From: Aphelocoma coerulescens
Lineage: Eukaryota > Chordata > Aves > Passeriformes > Corvidae
Length of the DNA: 64,000 nucleotides
Direction: 5' to 3'
Assembly (NCBI RefSeq): GCF_041296385.1
Contig: NC_091023.1
Location: forward strand, 6,076,924-6,140,923
The first letter of the stretch is position 1. Each line of letters opens with the position of its first letter. The notes under the pieces were generated by a model. The model did no database searches. It was given only the letters and a program-made list of their open reading frames with translations, and was not told where the DNA came from. A program made the position numbers and the translations under genes. Positions 27,301-38,962 of this stretch are shown here, piece by piece.

Positions 27301-30300
27301 GCTGAGATCAGAACTTGGGTTCATTGCTAGAGCTGGGAGGTCTCCAAGGGGCTGGTTTTGTTGTGGTCTCACTTCTCAGCATGTGCACAAACCAGCTCAT
27401 TTCTCCCCCCACCTCCAGAAGGGCTCAGGCCCAGTTGTTAAGGTATACACAGCTAGATGTTCTGTTTCCTGGTATCTTCTAGGTGGGCTTATAGCAAAGG
27501 TATCCTACTGGAAGCAAATTATGTTCTCCATGGGACACTCAAAATCCTTCATGTTTCCCATAAGAAACACCTCACAGTCATTTTCAATCCATTCTGAAGC
27601 ATAATTGAACTTACAAAAAGTTTATGAAGAACAGGGTTCCACCTCACACCCTCCCACCCTTCTAAGTGTTTTAATGGTGATAATTTACCTGAAAATGAAG
27701 GCCTAAGCCTGGTCTTGTAACAGGTCTAAGACACTTTCCATATATTCAAGTAGATACTGTCGTTATCAGATAAATGCTTAACACTACTACTGATAGATAA
27801 CATCTGTTTTAAAGGTGTATCAAGAGCAAATCACTCCCTAACCAAAGGGAAACCCCTTCAGTATTTTCTTCTCAGGACACCGGCCAGTAAAAGCCACTAA
27901 TAAAAAACTTAAAAGGAGCATGTTTGAGTCACATCTTGAAAGCCCTCTCAAATACTGAGAGCTGGTTGCTGTATTAAAGGAATCAGAAGGGTTGAAACAG
28001 ATCTGGCTTACAGAGACCACCTGACTCAGTGGGATCCCAGTCTAGGATGCTGTAATCCTGGGAGAGAGCCAAGCCTGGTAGTCAGATCTTTAAGCCAAGA
28101 AACTACAACACACCTATTTATCATTTCAGGACAGAAAACATTTTTCTCTGACATCCAAACCCTTGGATTCTCCTGGTGGCATATCAGGCCCCTAACATAA
28201 ATATCAACAGTGGCAGGGGAATAGATAGTAACGTAAGGGTGGGATAACTGTGAGTAGGTGTGTAGTGAGAAAGGCATCAAACCCTAAGGAAGCACCTCCA
28301 TCAGAATAAAGATAAAAACAACAGTGAAGAGCTAAGAGTCAAAAGTGGAGACAGTTGCAGTGCCTTCAGCCTTCCTTGATAAACCTGTTATCTATAAAGC
28401 TCTCAGCTTCCAGAGCAGTTTGGGGGTTGCCTGCTGTGCTAACAACTTAGGAGCATCATCTCACAGAAAGCTTCACAACTATTCCAGCTTGCTCCTGTTT
28501 GTTAAAGATTCCAGTATAATGCAGAAACTGATGTGGAATTCATCAAATCACACAAAGGACAAGTCTATTCACTTTCTTCAGTGTATTTGTGCCCTAGTGT
28601 GTGGTTGTAGATGTCTCTACAGAGAGCTCCCCTGGCTTTTGAGGATTTAGAGTCAAAGGGAGTCCAGGAGTCACAGCACAATCTTGCTTTCAAGCTCCAG
28701 GCTCAGGTGCATTTGTTCACCACAAGGCAGCAGCAGGTTCTCAGGTTCTGGAGCAGAACAGATACCTGCATGCAGGCAGGGAACTGGAAGCACTTCTCTG
28801 AACTGGAACATTAATGGTAATTTGATAGTTGGTTGTGCTGCAAGCTCTTTTGGTGCTCTGACAACACTGCTAACACAACAAAAACAGAAGTGTTTCCAAA
28901 ATAATATTTTGTTATTCCTCTGGGGATGACAATCTACCTGAAAATGGTAAACTTCTCCTAGGGAACACATTCCTGATAGCTTAGAACTCTCATAGATCAA
29001 AGGAAATTATTAACATCATAGAGGTTAATGTCATCTGGTTGCTTTCATATGAAGTACACAATAATTTGATATCAAGACAAGTTCCTCACCTGGTATAAAA
29101 CACAATAGCTTCTGCATTTATATTTACTTAGCTTTCACTTCACTTCAGATTCTTTGGAATTTGTAAGCTATTCTTTGTCTGGTAATTTGGAAGTTACTCT
29201 CTCTCACTTTACCGCTCATTTTCAGAAACAGGTTTTATATTTCTTGGTTTTATGCTTGCAGTGTCCCCTTTACTTCAATTTGCCTTGAGACAAATGTAAC
29301 CATGCTGTAACCATGCATTTGCTTACTGGAGCCACAGTAAATCTTTTTTTAAGGATTGAAAGTATCCTTGGCAATATTGTCCTACCTTCCTAAGAAAAAC
29401 AGTGTCCTGAGAGAGTTTCTACAGCAAGTGCAGCTGGACTAATTCAGGGTGGGAATTTTCTTTAAGGGAGTCTGGCTTTACTTTTTAAAACTTGTTCTAG
29501 ATACTTCAGAAAATGCCTCCAGTTTCTAGGAGCAAGAACAAAAACAAATGCAGAGGCAAAAACGCAAGCCTACAGAGAGGATAGAGAAGCTGATAGTTCC
29601 TAAGAATGTTTTGTCCTACTTATTGCATAAATAATTGGCAATAAAAACTTCAGCAAATTTAGCCTGCACACACTGTTAATTAGAAGATATTCTGATAAGT
29701 GCAAAAATATTTACTTTGGTCATCTTATGATTTCTGGAAACTTCACACAGCCAATGTCTGATATCTTCCCTGTCTCATTCTATTGCCTGATAGCAAGTAT
29801 ATGATAAAACAGAAGAATGAAACATTTATAGGTAACAGATACAAGACTGAAATTTCCTTATTTGTTTAGATTATATTTCAAGATTAACTCTTGTTACTAA
29901 TTCTTTACATGTGGCATTACAAGCAGCAGTTGGAGTATCCTCAGTGCTCACCTAGTGCTGCATTTTGTATTACACACATGGAGCCTAAGACAGCCAAAGC
30001 TCAACAGTTTGAGGCACTTCAGTCTCACTGACCATCATTAAAACACAGTTTGGGACTAGGAAAAAAAAAAAGGAAATGCTCAGACATAGTAAGTGTCATA
30101 GGTATTAAGCCTGACACACATGTTCAAACCCCTCTGCTGATTTCCAAGTCCCCTGAACAGGTGGAGGAAGGCATGCTATACACCCTCACCACTTGGCAGG
30201 AAGCTTCAAAAAGGGACTTTAGCCTGGACAAATAATCAGTGATTTTAAACAATTAATTCCTGGCCTGTAACTTGTCCTGGGTACACAGGGGTAATTGGCT

Positions 30301-31004
30301 TTAACATCAGGGTTGGTTTACTTCCCTTGAAGGTATGTTTTGGAAGCTACAGATGAGATTTATTGCAATTGCTACAGAAGTGGTGGTCCAGTTTCTAAAT
30401 CATTCCCTACAGTGTATCAGGGAAGAGCTTACAGGAGCAATAGCCAAGTTGCTAAGTGCAGGTAAAAAAAAAGTCAGCTCCATATCATTCACTAAATTTA
30501 TTCTTATTTCTGGCTAAAGTCACAGAAAGAACTTCCCTCAAGAGGTTTATCTGAAAACATCCCTAAGAGATGAGCACTTGAAATGTGGCTGCAGCATTGC
30601 TACCTCAGTAAGGAAGGAACATGGCTCTGATCCTCATTGTTATGCTTGGGTGTCCTTGCTCAATTTCAGAGAGCTTATTTGCAAAACAAGGTTATTTTGC
30701 TTCTTTCCTCCCACCTTTTGTATGAGTTACCTAGATTACCTTCTTTATTGAGCAGCCCTTGTGCTACAGTCCTAATTACAGCACAGCAGACCTATCTCAG
30801 GGGCAGCCTTGGTATATAAACTACCATGCACAGAACTGCCACTATGAAAACCAGAATATTTTCATTTCTTGACTCCAGTGCTCGAGAACTGCCATTTTAT
30901 TGTCACATTCACAAGATCTTTTTTGCATGTAATTAATTTCTTAACTCTAGCTTTCTGTACAACCAGAATCCTAAAGGACTGAAATAACTTCTCAGCCTAT
31001 AGCC

Positions 31005-31016
31005 TATATATATATA
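31005..31016. repeat. Short (TA)6 repeat
   Basis: Six TA units, immediately preceded by a small duplication of agcctat. It resembles a TATA motif only by composition, and no promoter context is visible. Confidence 0.7.
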
Positions 31017-32368
31017 ACACTATAAGGAAATGTGATTTTAATCTTTTAAACTGTACAGGAACAAGGAGGAGATTTTTTTCTCTGTGAAAAGATGCAGTAT
31101 TTTGTGCCAGGTTGTTAGGTGTCCATGAGTAATTCCAATGGTTACCATACCACAAGGCAGCAACTGGTAACATAGTTCATGTGTTAGTGAGCATTGTTTG
31201 ACAACCATTTCTTGAGCACATGCACATTAATTATCTTCACCCTCATTTTAAAGGGTAATATTTAACTTTCTCAGGTTTACATTATTCTAAGGTCAGAGTA
31301 GATCTACATCAGTATCCCAAAAGTGAATTTTGAGGTCACTACCATTCTTCATGGCATACTAAAGGACAGGTTTGATTAAGCTCAGAATTAGCTGTCCTGT
31401 GATTTTACCAGTCCCAGTCTGTCAGGAGTGTGCCCTACTACAAAGGGGCAATCTATAAAGCACCTCATTTTCATACTTTTCACACACATTGCACCAAAAC
31501 ATCTGCCCAAACAGTTTCTGAAGGCTGAGTGCTCATGGGAGACAGGCTTCATGCTGTTCAGGCTCTGGACTCTTCAGTGACTACAGCCAAACCCCACAAA
31601 CAATACCCTACTCTTCTCTAGAGAGGGAAAAATCAATCAAATTTGAAAACTAATCACTTGCTAACTCAACCTGAATACAGCTTCTAGGAGCAACCTGCAC
31701 TTGGATGCACTGCCTTTGTTCCTACCTAGCCCCGCCCTCAGCTCCGAGATGGAATCTCTTCCTGCAGTGGAGGACATTCATCTTTGCAGTGACAGAGTTA
31801 CACTAAAAGATGAACTATGCATTACTTCACTGAAAAGCCACCTTTAGAAAAACCCATAAACCAAGCAGCTGTTACACATCTGATCCTTAGCATGCATCCA
31901 ACAAGAGCAGCCCAGATATCCAGCACAAATGTGTCAGTTTTATTTTCATTTAGGAGTTATCATAGCAGCTGTGGACAAATGTGGCAAAGAATGATTAAAA
32001 TAGGCTTCTTAGGAAGATTTCTATGACAGATAGAAATTTTACCCCTGACAGTGCAATTAAGTCAGAGGGGAACTTCAGAAAACATCTAGTGCTTCAAGTT
32101 ATAAAAACACAACATTTCATTTGCTAATGTTTTAAGAGGAAAAGTAGATTAGTGCAATGAAAATGCTGTACTTCTGAGTTACTGGGGTAACCCTAACCAC
32201 TATTCTAAACATTCTAAGTAACTTGTTTCAAGAAGCTTCTGGGTGCTACAGCACAGAAGCAGAAGTGCTCTGGATACTGGCATACAAGTGGCTCACTTGC
32301 ATCCATGCAGCACATCCATATTTTGCCACATCCCATGTCCCAAGATGCACTATAAAGAGCCACAGGTT

Positions 32369-32448
32369 GGATTCTTCCTTCATTTACATCGGCATGACTG
32401 TACTGGCTTCAGTGGGACTGGGCTGGCACAATGGGAGGAATCTGCTCT
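32369..32448. repeat. Diverged palindromic interspersed repeat, second type
   Basis: Words in order are ggattcttccttcatttaca, ggcttcagtgggactg and gggaggaatctgc. The outer words attcttcc and ggaggaat are near-complementary. This order (ATTCT edge, CATTTACA, a TTCAGTGG centre and a complementary GGAAT edge) is one I associate with old palindromic repeats shared by birds, turtles and crocodilians. It is too diverged for a safe family name. Confidence 0.45.
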
Positions 32449-33024
32449 TCTCTGTGGGCTCTCCCTCAGAAGTACAGCAATCAAGCTTCTTGTAAGAGTA
32501 GCCAACTGCAAAAACCCCAGACCTTGGGTTTATCTGGAGCCATCAATACATATTTGTGAAGAAACCCTGAAGATTGTTCAGGTTTCTCAGCCCTAATGCT
32601 TCAAGCAATGTAATGACTGGAAAGAATGCATTTTTAAGTGAGCATTGTATAAACATTATTTTCTGCAGCTGTCTGCATCTTTTTTCTGCTATAACCACAC
32701 ATACTTCAGCATGACTCATGCCCATGACAGAAGCCTGCAATTCCCATGTCCCAAGCAATAAGCCAAGACAGCAAGTTACCCAGTTTCCAGTCTCCTCCTG
32801 TTTTCAATCCAGCATTTCCTCTCACCCAAACCTCCCTTCTATACAGTACTTTACTTCCAAGAGTTTTAGAGACAGCCTTGTCCTCCTCTTCCATTTTTTA
32901 TACACAGAGGACAAGTTGTGGCTGCCCAACTCATATGGATTAATGACCATACTTCAAAACAAACCAAAGCTGCAAGCTCACCCCAACTTATTTTAGAAGC
33001 ACTATAGTTTGGAGGACTTTTTTT

Positions 33025-33038
33025 ACACACACACACAC
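33025..33038. repeat. (AC)7 microsatellite
   Basis: Seven AC units followed by gtatata. Ordinary dinucleotide repeat. Confidence 0.85.
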
Positions 33039-34140
33039 GTATATAAACCCCCCAGCAGCACTGCTAATATCTGGACATCTACTGTTCCTGGCCATCAAGC
33101 CTGTACCTAGGTAAGCTCTATGTTAGCTCATTCCTCATGCAAAGAACTGTGCAAGGCAAAGACCATGATCCATCAAGTGTAAGCAATTTAAGAGTATCCT
33201 CTAAAAATCTCTGTACATGCCTCACAGATATCACACTTTTTTGTTTCAATGAGCTGATACTTAGTAACAAACAGCACTGACCGATTCTGAACGTCACCTG
33301 GGAATGCAGTTAGCATAATCAGCTGTTAATCTACATATAACAGGGACCTGGGACACTCTCAGCATGCAGCTCCACTGCCCACAGAGGATCCATGTTTGGG
33401 CTAAATCCAACCTACAGTGCCTGGTGCTTGTTACAACACTCACTGTGCCTCTCCCCTCATAGTGGAAAAGAAATCAGGAGATGAATTACAGATGCAGACA
33501 AAATCTTCCAAGCCACATTCAATTTGGTTTCCTTATCATCACTTAGTCCAGATACCATGAGATGTTCAGCTGCACAAAGGCACAGACTCAGATGTCATAT
33601 TAATGTTATCTATTATTCTAGAAGTGCCTTGGGGGAGGGGAGCTTTCCCTCTCACAAACTGCGTATTTTTAACATCTGCCATTTTAATGCAATTTAAAAA
33701 AATTATTTCTGAGCTCTGGAGCAATGAGCTTATTGGATAGCAGAGTCCCACAGAGCTTAAATTAGGTGATTCAGGTCACAGGAATCTCTTATTTCAGCCT
33801 TTTTTTAGAGGCACACAATACCTGGGGAGAAAGTCCAGCTTGTTTGCATCTAAGAACACACAGTGTAGAAGAATGAAGATTTATTTAAAGCTACATTTTA
33901 TACATTTCAAAGAGAAGATATGACTGTTTAAAGATGTTGAACACCAAATGAATGTGCTTTTAACCTTTTCCTGGCTATGTGTTCAGAAATCTCTGCCAAG
34001 TGAACCAGAAGACCTCCCCTAGGAAAACTCACCTGCCCTACACACCGTGCTGAGGATGAAATCTGTGCCCTGGAGCTGCCTGTGCAAAGGGGCAGTGAGA
34101 GACAAGGAAAATCCCTGTCTCGAGCTTACACACAGTTTTG

Positions 34141-34380
34141 GGCTTCTGCACGGGGGGAAGCCTCTGTCAGAGCTGTATCTGCACAAACGAGTGATGGATT
34201 GGCGAGACACTGGCACACGCATCCCGCAGGTGCGGGCTCACCTCCCAGCCAAGCGCATCCTCCCGGGCACGGGGCTTTGCCACCCCGCTGCCCCCCAGCC
34301 AGGGACACGGAATTGGGGGCGATTCAGCTAAAATAGCCCCATCTCGTGACTCCTGTTAGTATTACACAGCACTATTACCG
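34141..34380. promoter_or_regulatory. Local CpG cluster, possible regulatory element
   Basis: About 14 CpG dinucleotides fall within these 240 bp, ten of them in 34201-34320, whereas most 60-base lines elsewhere have none or one. The segment contains GC-rich words (catcccgcaggtgcgggctc, tcccgggcac), an E-box-like caggtg at 34228 and an inverted CCAAT word (gattgg) at about 34197. Persisting CpG suggests a locally unmethylated element such as a promoter or enhancer. The region is short for a classical CpG island, and no exon or transcript start is evident beside it. It could also be a young GC-rich insertion that has not yet decayed. Confidence 0.35.
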
Positions 34381-37300
34381 AAAAAAAAGCTTTGTTTCGG
34401 GGCTAGCTCTTTGGAACGAAGCAGTATCTCGTACTGGGAGAGGTTTCCCTTACCAGTACCCTTTCCGCATGCAGCTGGCACATCAACAGGGGAGCTGCGA
34501 GCAGGAGACCACCGCAGAAGGGATTCCCACAAAGGCTCAGTTCCTGCAGAGCTCAGGCCTGCTGATCACAGCCAGAGCTGCCCTCTGCCCTGCACATGCC
34601 CTTCCCTATCTGTGTTTGGAGAATGTGCTCCCCCAGCCACTGCGGGGAAATATCTTCCAGGGAAAGTACTGACTGCCGGCAGACAAGAGCACGTCTCAAA
34701 GAATTCCTGGTACACAACTCCCTGCAAAACAGGGTGGGGAAACAGTTGAACTCAAATGCAGAGAAACAGTGGTTTAACAGAAGGGGCTCACCAAGGCAGT
34801 GCCCAGCACAGCCCAGCCCTTCCCAAACCAATTCAGGGCCAGTCAGACACCGCACACTGTGGCAATGCCCCTTTAGAACAGGGGCTCTCCAAAATTCTCA
34901 TCTGTGTTGCTTTTTGTCCTAGAAACATGGACTTAATCATGAAACCTGACACGACTGAAGTCAGTGGTTTTGATCCCATGGATTGTTTGTACACTTAATA
35001 CAGAAAAGCTGTATCTGATTTTGTTGGTTCCCACTAAATCAGTGCAAAATGATGAGGTATTTATGCTATCTGAATTCTTTCCTCATTACATCAAACTTCA
35101 GAAAACATGCTGTGGCAATTTGCACTTGTGACATAATGAGTGTCAATTGCTACAAAGGAAGCACAGACAATCTGAGAACTAAGGGATGTGAGGATTAAAG
35201 TGATTCTCTCAGACACATTTTTATCTTAACTAGGAGTAGTCTTGCTATTAAATTCCACAAGCAAGCACAACTCAGAAAAACTCGGTAGCAGTGCCTGATC
35301 TCCCACATTTTCCAGTGCAAGGAAGTGTTCAGAGGGTCTGGTTCTCCTTAGGAAAGCCACAAGGCTGTTGTGTCCCTTTTCAAACATTGACAGTGACCCC
35401 CCACATACAGCATCAAGGAAAGCTCAAGTCAGCTTTTCCAGTTCACCAGCCTCCATCCCCAATTCATCCCAGTGCTTTTCAACTTCCCCCCTCAATTTTT
35501 GCACAGCCCAAAGTTTCTCTTCAATTGTGTTTGCCTTCTTGGCTATCTCAGAAGCACCTCTTTAGCCCCTCAACCCCAGGGCTGCAGCAGCAATAGCCCC
35601 TCTGTGATGGGCCAGGTGCTTTATCATCCCTTTGGGCCAGGCTGTGCTCGTGGTGCAGGAGGAGAGAGCAGTGCTGGCATCGCCTGTGCTGCAACTCACA
35701 GCAGCACACAGCTCACCCCAGAAACCCCACACATCTCCCCAGAAGCAGGAGCCATCTGCATGTCCTCACTTGCTTATTAATGGTCTCCAAAGGAGCTCAT
35801 TTAAAGCTTGCTTGGGTAAGTATAAATTGTTTAGTCTCTTGCAGTGCAGACATGCCTAATCCACAACAGCATGAGATTATAGATCAAACACTTGTTAATG
35901 TTTTGCTATGGGAAGCAGGCTGTTTTTAAGGGGGGGAGGTTGGAAACCTGTGCTATTTCCAAATATATTGCAGTTACTGATCTCATCAAAGTAAGAAAGT
36001 TTCCTTAATTTTTGTTGCCTGTTTTATTCTCATTTTGACTTGTCTTGAGATCAAGAGCTCTTTATGCAGAGATCATCGCTTTCAATACATTTATACAGCA
36101 CCAAGTACAAAAACATGGAACATGTGGGTCTTTAGCACTATCAAAATATAAATGCATAATCATATTCTGCATCTCTACCCTACAGGAAACAGAGCTGGCA
36201 TAGCATGTAAGAGTCCTGGGGCAGGACTCCTTCCATTCTGCTGCACTTCCAGCCAGTGCAGGAAGCCACAGCCTAAAATTAAGATTTTTAGGTACATAAT
36301 TCCCAAACCTGAAAGTGCACATCTGACATTTTGAAGCATGGACCAAGCTGGCTCCAACTTACTGAAATGCTGTAGCTGAATGCTGAAGAGTAACTGGAGC
36401 ACATACTGGTCAAGACCAGACGCAGGTATTAAAGTGGTTATTCCCACACTTTTTTGGTCCCTGAAGCCTATCTCAGCTGGATGCACTGCAGTGCAATCAC
36501 CTTGACACACAGACACAAGAGCAGCTTCAAAGAACTCCTCTGTGATAAACTGGTAGGACTTGGCTTAGCTCAAGCAGGAGCCCCCACCTGCAAAGGTGAA
36601 GCAGATACAGTTGATGCCACAATTGAGTAGAGCTAAAAAAGGAGATTATGGGACTGCATTTGCGCTTGCCTTCATTCCTCCTGTGCCCCAAAATGGGCTA
36701 AAGCTCTGCCCTGTCAAGGCCTTTTTGAGAAAGAGTGTGGTCCATCTGTTAACCTTGTCTTGCTGCTTTTCCTGCAGTACAGTGGCTTTCCAAGCTAAAT
36801 CAAGGCCTCCAGTCCCCTCATGCTGTGTGTCTAGAGGAAGCATTATTACCCTGAGCTAATAGGTGGGGAACAGACAGATTAAACAGTTTGCCTCCAGATT
36901 ACTCAAAAAGCTGAGCCCAGGGCTGAACTCAAGAACTGCCTCCCAGCCAGTCCTTCAGACAGGCTTTTCTTTTCTCCAATAGGATCTGTAGTTATCCCAT
37001 TGAAAAACCATTGAAATTATCTGTTACCATTTCTGCACATAAATTTTCACATGAAGTTGACAGAAGGAAGAAAAATAAGACAGTGGGGAGTAAAGCCAGA
37101 GAAGGTAGCATATGATTGCTGTCAAAACTGTTCAGGGCTGAGATTCCCAGGTTTTTACATACAAGGAACTGAGTCAGCTTCCTCCCAATATTTATTGGGA
37201 CCACTGACCACTTCCAAGGTCAGCATGTGCCAGACACTAACATTACTTAAAACAGCACAAACAGCTTTTAGCAATCATGAAATTCATCATTCTCCAGGTG

Positions 37301-38790
37301 CTGATAAGCCTGTTCCTAGTCTTACTCCAAATTTGTTATTTTTAATAACTTACTCTGGAAGGATTTGGAATGTGAATTCCCTTTTCCATTCATTCCCTTC
37401 TATTATTACAGTCAGGGATTCCAGCAGTTGGTTTCAAGCGATATTTACTACTAAAAGCCTGTCAGATGTGCTGACTGGTAAATATTCATTACACTGAAAA
37501 AAAGATACCCCCCCTTTCTGTTGATGCACTGAATTTCTGCTTTCCAGGTGGTCAGCTTCACACCACACAGACAATTCCAAACCTAGGAAAAAATTTTGTT
37601 TTGAATTCCAGGATTTCAAATATTAGTAGCAGCAAAGAAAACAAGCACAAAAAATGGTGTTTTCAGTGACCTATGTAACTTCCCTCAAACAGCCAGCAAC
37701 ATTCTTAGCCAGTAAATGCTAAAGCCTGTAAGCCCCAACTCCCATCTGTTATATCACACATTCCTGCCAGGCTTCAAAAAAATCACTCTCTCCCTGTTCC
37801 ATGCCAGTCTTGCTGGGGAGATCCTGCACTGGGACCTTAGGAGGGGACACTGAGCTCTTGAGGGTTTGTGCTGGTTTGTCACCTGTGCACCCTTCCAGCC
37901 CCTGCCTGCCACAAATCTCCTCAGGTGGCCAAGGTGACCCTGCTGGACACAGCTGCCTCATTTGGGCACTTAATGAGTAGGGATGTGATCAGCTGGTCTG
38001 ACAACAGCCCTACTTCCACTGTAAATCTGGAATTCCAAGAGGAACCTGTGGATGCCTTTGCAGAGCCTCAGCTGGGAGAAAACTTTGAACCAAATGCAAA
38101 GCTATAGAAAGCCCTTTCCAGCCTTTTCACACTGGGAAAAGAAACCAGTGGGGTAAGGGCCCAGTTCTTCTCCCATTCCCAGGTTTCATAGTTGGTGGAT
38201 AGGACAACCCAGCCTTGTGAGATGTTTGGGGTTTGTCTGTGCACACAGCACTCATCTTTGGAGGTCACACCAAACGGAGGTCTGAAAGGCTTTCAAATGT
38301 GCCAGACTGACATAAAAACCTAAGTGGTGGCAGTAAAAGATGAAGAACTGCATCTAGATTACAAAACAAACTCACAGAGTTTTCAGTAGTTCAGATGCAG
38401 CTCATACTGTGCAGAACTATTACAAAAACATTCCTACAAAGGCTCTTCCCAACATCTGCACTTTTTAAAGTCACAATTAAGGGCTGCTGAATGTTCTGCT
38501 CCTGCTGTTTTTCCTAAAAATCACGTCTTGGCAGAAAACCCAATGTTACATCTTTTCTGCTGTAATGTCCTTCCTATGCCAGCTACAATGCCAAGCCTTA
38601 TTTATAGCCACATAAAGTCAGAATGAGCTTATACAAGACTGTCTTAGCAAACCCAAATTAAGAAGGAATTGCAAACAGATCAACTTCTTGTGTAGTAAAT
38701 CTGTTATCACAAATCTAGGGCCTAGAGAACTACAAGCCTGCATAACAACAGAAAAGTTCATCAGCTCAGTCCTCTTGTCCTCACTCAGGT
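34381..38790. other. Non-coding block between CpG cluster and CR1
   Basis: Moderately GC-rich at first (to about 34.9 kb), then mixed composition. Several overlapping open frames of about 100 codons exist between 34.35 and 34.92 kb on both strands, a side effect of the GC-rich composition. No domain, splice pattern or repeat family was recognised. Confidence 0.55.
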
Positions 38791-38962
38791 AGAATCACAA
38801 TTATTTAAGTTGGAAAAGACCTTTCAGGTCATCAAGTCCAACTGTTAACCAAGCGCTGCCAAGCCTAAGCCACGGACTAAACCCCGTCCCCAAGCACCAC
38901 ATCTGCACACCTTTTGAATACTTCTAGGCATGGTGACTCCACCACTGCCCTGGGGAGCCTGT
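38791..38962 (-). mobile_element. CR1 LINE 3' fragment
   Basis: Diagnostic CR1 words run left to right: agaatcacaa, agttggaaaagacctttcag, tcatcaagtccaactgttaa, ccccaagcaccacatctgca and tggtgactccaccactgccc. The order and orientation match a CR1 3' region on the minus strand, with the 3' tail at the left. It differs in wording from the fragment at 20.93 kb, so it belongs to another CR1 subfamily. Similarity stops abruptly at about 38962, after ggggagcctgt. The copy is 5'-truncated and non-functional. Confidence 0.88.

Larger units (their letters stand above)
21045..34140. other. Gene-poor non-coding block, centre left
   Basis: Apart from the dinucleotide repeats near 24.28, 31.01 and 33.03 kb and a palindromic repeat at 32369-32448, I find nothing I can name. 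Base composition is AT-rich and CpG-poor. Candidate reading frames are short and unrecognised on both strands. Confidence 0.6.
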
